From positions 1 to 16,846 of the forward strand of contig CAJOMK010000074.1 of NCBI GenBank assembly GCA_905235495.1: a DNA stretch of 16,846 nucleotides, read 5' to 3'. A program made the position numbers and the translations under genes. The notes under the pieces are model-generated. The model was not told the origin of the DNA, searched no databases, and was given only the letters and a program-made list of their open reading frames with translations. The stretch comes from an uncultured Methanobrevibacter sp. Its GTDB lineage: Archaea; Methanobacteriota; Methanobacteria; Methanobacteriales; Methanobacteriaceae. Positions 15,298 through 16,846 of the stretch are shown in pieces (within the stretch, counting starts at the first letter, position 1; each line of letters starts with the position of its first letter).

Positions 15298-16170
15298 ATG
15301 CCAAAACAAATAGCAATTTATGGAAAAGGTGGAATAGGTAAATCCACCACAACTTCAAATTTATCTGCAGCATTATCTGATTTAGGTTATAGCGTAATGC
15401 AAATAGGCTGTGACCCTAAAAACGATTCAACTACAACTTTAAGAAAAGGCAAATCCATTCCTACAGTATTGGATACTGTAAGACAAAGATCAGGGGATTT
15501 AGATAATCTTGTACATGAAGGATATAATGGAATTTACTGTGTTGAAGCTGGAGGTCCAGAACCAGGTGTTGGCTGTGCTGGAAGAGGAATTATTGCAGCT
15601 ATTGAATTATTGGACAATAATGGAATCATAGATGAATATAGCCCAGACATAATTATTTATGATGTATTGGGAGATGTAGTATGTGGTGGTTTTGCAATGC
15701 CTATACGTAAGGGAATTGCAGATCAAGTGTATACTGTAACTTCCTCTGATTATATGGCGATTTATGCTGTGAATAATTTATTTAAAGGAATTTTAAAATA
15801 CTCCAACAATGGTGGTGCTTTACTTGGAGGAGTAATCGGAAACTCCATTAAATCATCCCTCCAAGAGGATATGATAAAAGATTTCACAGAACGGACAAAC
15901 AGTGATGTAATTCAGTTTGTTCCAAGGTCTCCTACAGTAACCAGATGTGAATTGGATGGAGTAACAACTATTGAAGGAGCACCTGATTCCAGACAAGCTG
16001 AAGTTTACAGAGAACTTGCTAGAAAAGTAATTAATAATAAGGATAAATACTTGCCAACCCCATTTGATAATGATGATTTAGCCGATTGGGCTTCTGGTTG
16101 GATTAATCAGTTATTATTAAACAGAAAAGTTGAAATAGACAATATTCAAGAAGAAGCATCTGGAATTTAG
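15298..16170 (+). CDS. Nitrogenase-like reductase, Fe protein (NifH-like)
   Basis: This is a 290-residue iron protein, the same length as classical NifH. The Walker A loop GKGGIGKS is at residues 9-16. The two cysteines that bridge the single [4Fe-4S] cluster between subunits are Cys93 (VGCAGRG) and Cys129 (DVLGDVVCGGFAMPIR). Arg96, equivalent to the ADP-ribosylated Arg100 of bacterial NifH, is kept. The homodimer would hydrolyse MgATP and pass electrons one at a time to the D/K component. I chose the ATG at 15298, with AGGTGAT 4 bases upstream, rather than a GTG three codons earlier that is part of that site. Gene order D-K-H differs from the usual nifHDK. No glnB-type nifI genes lie between H and D, unlike nitrogen-fixing methanogens. 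Confidence 0.9.
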   Translation: MPKQIAIYGKGGIGKSTTTSNLSAALSDLGYSVMQIGCDPKNDSTTTLRKGKSIPTVLDTVRQRSGDLDNLVHEGYNGIYCVEAGGPEPGVGCAGRGIIAAIELLDNNGIIDEYSPDIIIYDVLGDVVCGGFAMPIRKGIADQVYTVTSSDYMAIYAVNNLFKGILKYSNNGGALLGGVIGNSIKSSLQEDMIKDFTERTNSDVIQFVPRSPTVTRCELDGVTTIEGAPDSRQAEVYRELARKVINNKDKYLPTPFDNDDLADWASGWINQLLLNRKVEIDNIQEEASGI

Positions 16171-16180
16171 TCTTAAAAAC

Positions 16181-16230
16181 ATGATAATTAAATATCTTTT
16201 ACCATATTTAATTATCATTGCTCATTTTTG
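16181..16230 (+). terminator. Long perfect hairpin terminator after the D-K-H operon
   Basis: A perfect 15-bp stem (16181-16195 with 16204-16218) encloses an 8-base loop and is followed by a short T-rich stretch CATTTTTG. It starts 10 bases after the H stop codon. It is the natural 3' end of the operon transcript. Confidence 0.65.
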
Positions 16231-16477
16231 TCAACCTCTTATTTAGCATTGTAAAATAGTATTGATGCGAGTAATGAAAAAAAATAATTTATCCCATTTT
16301 AATCACTTACCCCATTACTCACATCAAACACCTCGATTAAAAACTTTTTTTGAAAAAACAGTTAAATATCATTATGATAACTAAAAATTTAAAATAATAT
16401 AAAAATAGAAAATTAAGAGTCAAACACTCTTAAAATAAAAATATTTTGGCCAATGTTTTTTTTTTTTTAGTCAAAGA
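16231..16477. other. Structured spacer with several inverted repeats
   Basis: Within about 250 bases I see three further structures. First, a 15-base inverted repeat with one mismatch, TTGATGCGAGTAATG (16262-16276) and CATTACTCACATCAA (16313-16327), around a 36-base centre. Second, an 8-bp hairpin TTAAGAGT/ACTCTTAA (16413-16433). Third, a 13-T run (16456-16468) that leads into TTTTTAGTC/GACTAAAAA (16464-16484), which overlaps the stop codon of the following minus-strand gene. No protein gene is present. A small RNA, paired terminators or a degenerate small mobile element are all possible. Confidence 0.5.
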
Positions 16478-16846
16478 CTAAAAATGCTTGTTGGATAATT
16501 CTAATTTTTTATTTATATCCCTTGCTTGAAGAGTGTAATAGACATAAAATCCTGCCCAGAATACTGCAGCAAAGATGCAAGATATTACAACCCAAGTGAT
16601 TATTGGTCCAATGCCTAAGTTAATTGGCATCCACTGCAAGTAAATCGCCATAGCAAACAAAACACCCATAACTATTGCCATTTGAAATATGACTTGAAGT
16701 GGAAATGGAACTTCCTCTTTTTCATAAATGAGTCCACTTAAACTAAATGCCCATCCTACAACTATTGATCCAAAGAATGCACCTATTATTTCAGTCCCAC
16801 TAAATGAAACATTTTCAGGACCTGCAGCAAAAGATCCTAAAACCAT
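16478..16846 (-). CDS. DUF3021-like integral membrane protein, partial at window edge
   Basis: This is a 122-residue fragment running into the end of the window. It contains three clear hydrophobic segments (about residues 22-40, 50-70 and 80-104) and the charged tail ARDINKKLELSN. The segment SGLIYEKEEVPFPLQVIFQMAIV followed by WMPIN and a final YYTLQARDIN tail is typical of the small DUF3021 family of four-helix membrane proteins of unknown function. The last three bases of the window would code for Met, but the first membrane helix expected in the family is missing. So this Met is probably internal and the true start lies outside. A hairpin overlaps the stop codon. No function can be given. 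Confidence 0.6.
   Translation of the reverse strand: MVLGSFAAGPENVSFSGTEIIGAFFGSIVVGWAFSLSGLIYEKEEVPFPLQVIFQMAIVMGVLFAMAIYLQWMPINLGIGPIITWVVISCIFAAVFWAGFYVYYTLQARDINKKLELSNKHF

Noticed and set aside
12264..16170. Reading the D-K-H operon as CfbCD of coenzyme F430 synthesis
   Set aside because: CfbD is a single, shorter component 1 subunit. Here two different subunits of 519 and 456 residues carry complete P-cluster ligands and D carries cofactor ligands.
12264..16170. Reading the operon as a standard nitrogen-fixation cluster
   Set aside because: No nifI, nifE, nifN or nifB is present, gene order is unusual, the His195 position is changed, and no GGAA-N6-TTCC NrpR-type operator is seen upstream.

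Overview
The window looks like a piece of a Methanobrevibacter-type archaeal genome (Methanobacteriales). It is very A+T-rich, with almost pure A/T intergenic DNA. Ribosome binding sites match the methanobacterial GGAGGTGAT type, TATA-box promoters are visible, and there is a class III (archaeal) pilin signal peptide. The YcaO/TfuA pair that thioamidates methyl-coenzyme M reductase points to a methanogen. The genus is an inference from composition and gene content; no marker gene such as rRNA is present.

Layout. Positions 1-3649 are all on the minus strand. They hold a decayed lactaldehyde/succinate-semialdehyde-type aldehyde dehydrogenase with three frameshifts and an in-frame stop, a tiny class III pilin-like protein paired with a TadC-like membrane protein, and an M24 Xaa-Pro peptidase broken by one frameshift. 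Positions 3854-7059 on the plus strand hold ycaO, tfuA and a LarE-like sacrificial sulfur transferase, three sulfur-handling genes, closed by a duplicated hairpin/T-tract terminator. Positions 7199-11658 on the minus strand hold ordinary single genes: an unrecognised acidic protein, a four-CBS protein, a chloramphenicol-acetyltransferase-like protein, a universal stress protein and an amidohydrolase. A 605-base regulatory region then precedes a plus-strand operon (12264-16170) for a nitrogenase-like enzyme in the order D, K, H. The window ends in a hairpin-rich spacer and a partial DUF3021-like membrane protein.

The most interesting object is the D-K-H operon. The D and K subunits keep all six P-cluster cysteines with nearly nitrogenase spacing. 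D also keeps the Cys and His that hold the FeMo-type cofactor in true nitrogenase (Cys280, His455), but by eye it lacks the substrate-pocket histidine equivalent to alpha-His195. No nifB, nifE, nifN or nifI is present here. It is therefore not the small CfbCD enzyme of F430 synthesis and probably not a dinitrogen reductase. A cofactor-bearing reductase for another substrate, for instance a methylthio-alkane reductase-like enzyme, is the best hypothesis.

A palindrome ATAAC-N4-GTTAT occurs three times upstream of D, and one-mismatch versions lie about 100 bases upstream of both ycaO and larE. If real, this links the nitrogenase-like enzyme to thioamidation and sulfur-transfer genes in one regulon, which suggests a sulfur (or metal) supply role. 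The one-mismatch sites could still be chance in such A/T-rich DNA.
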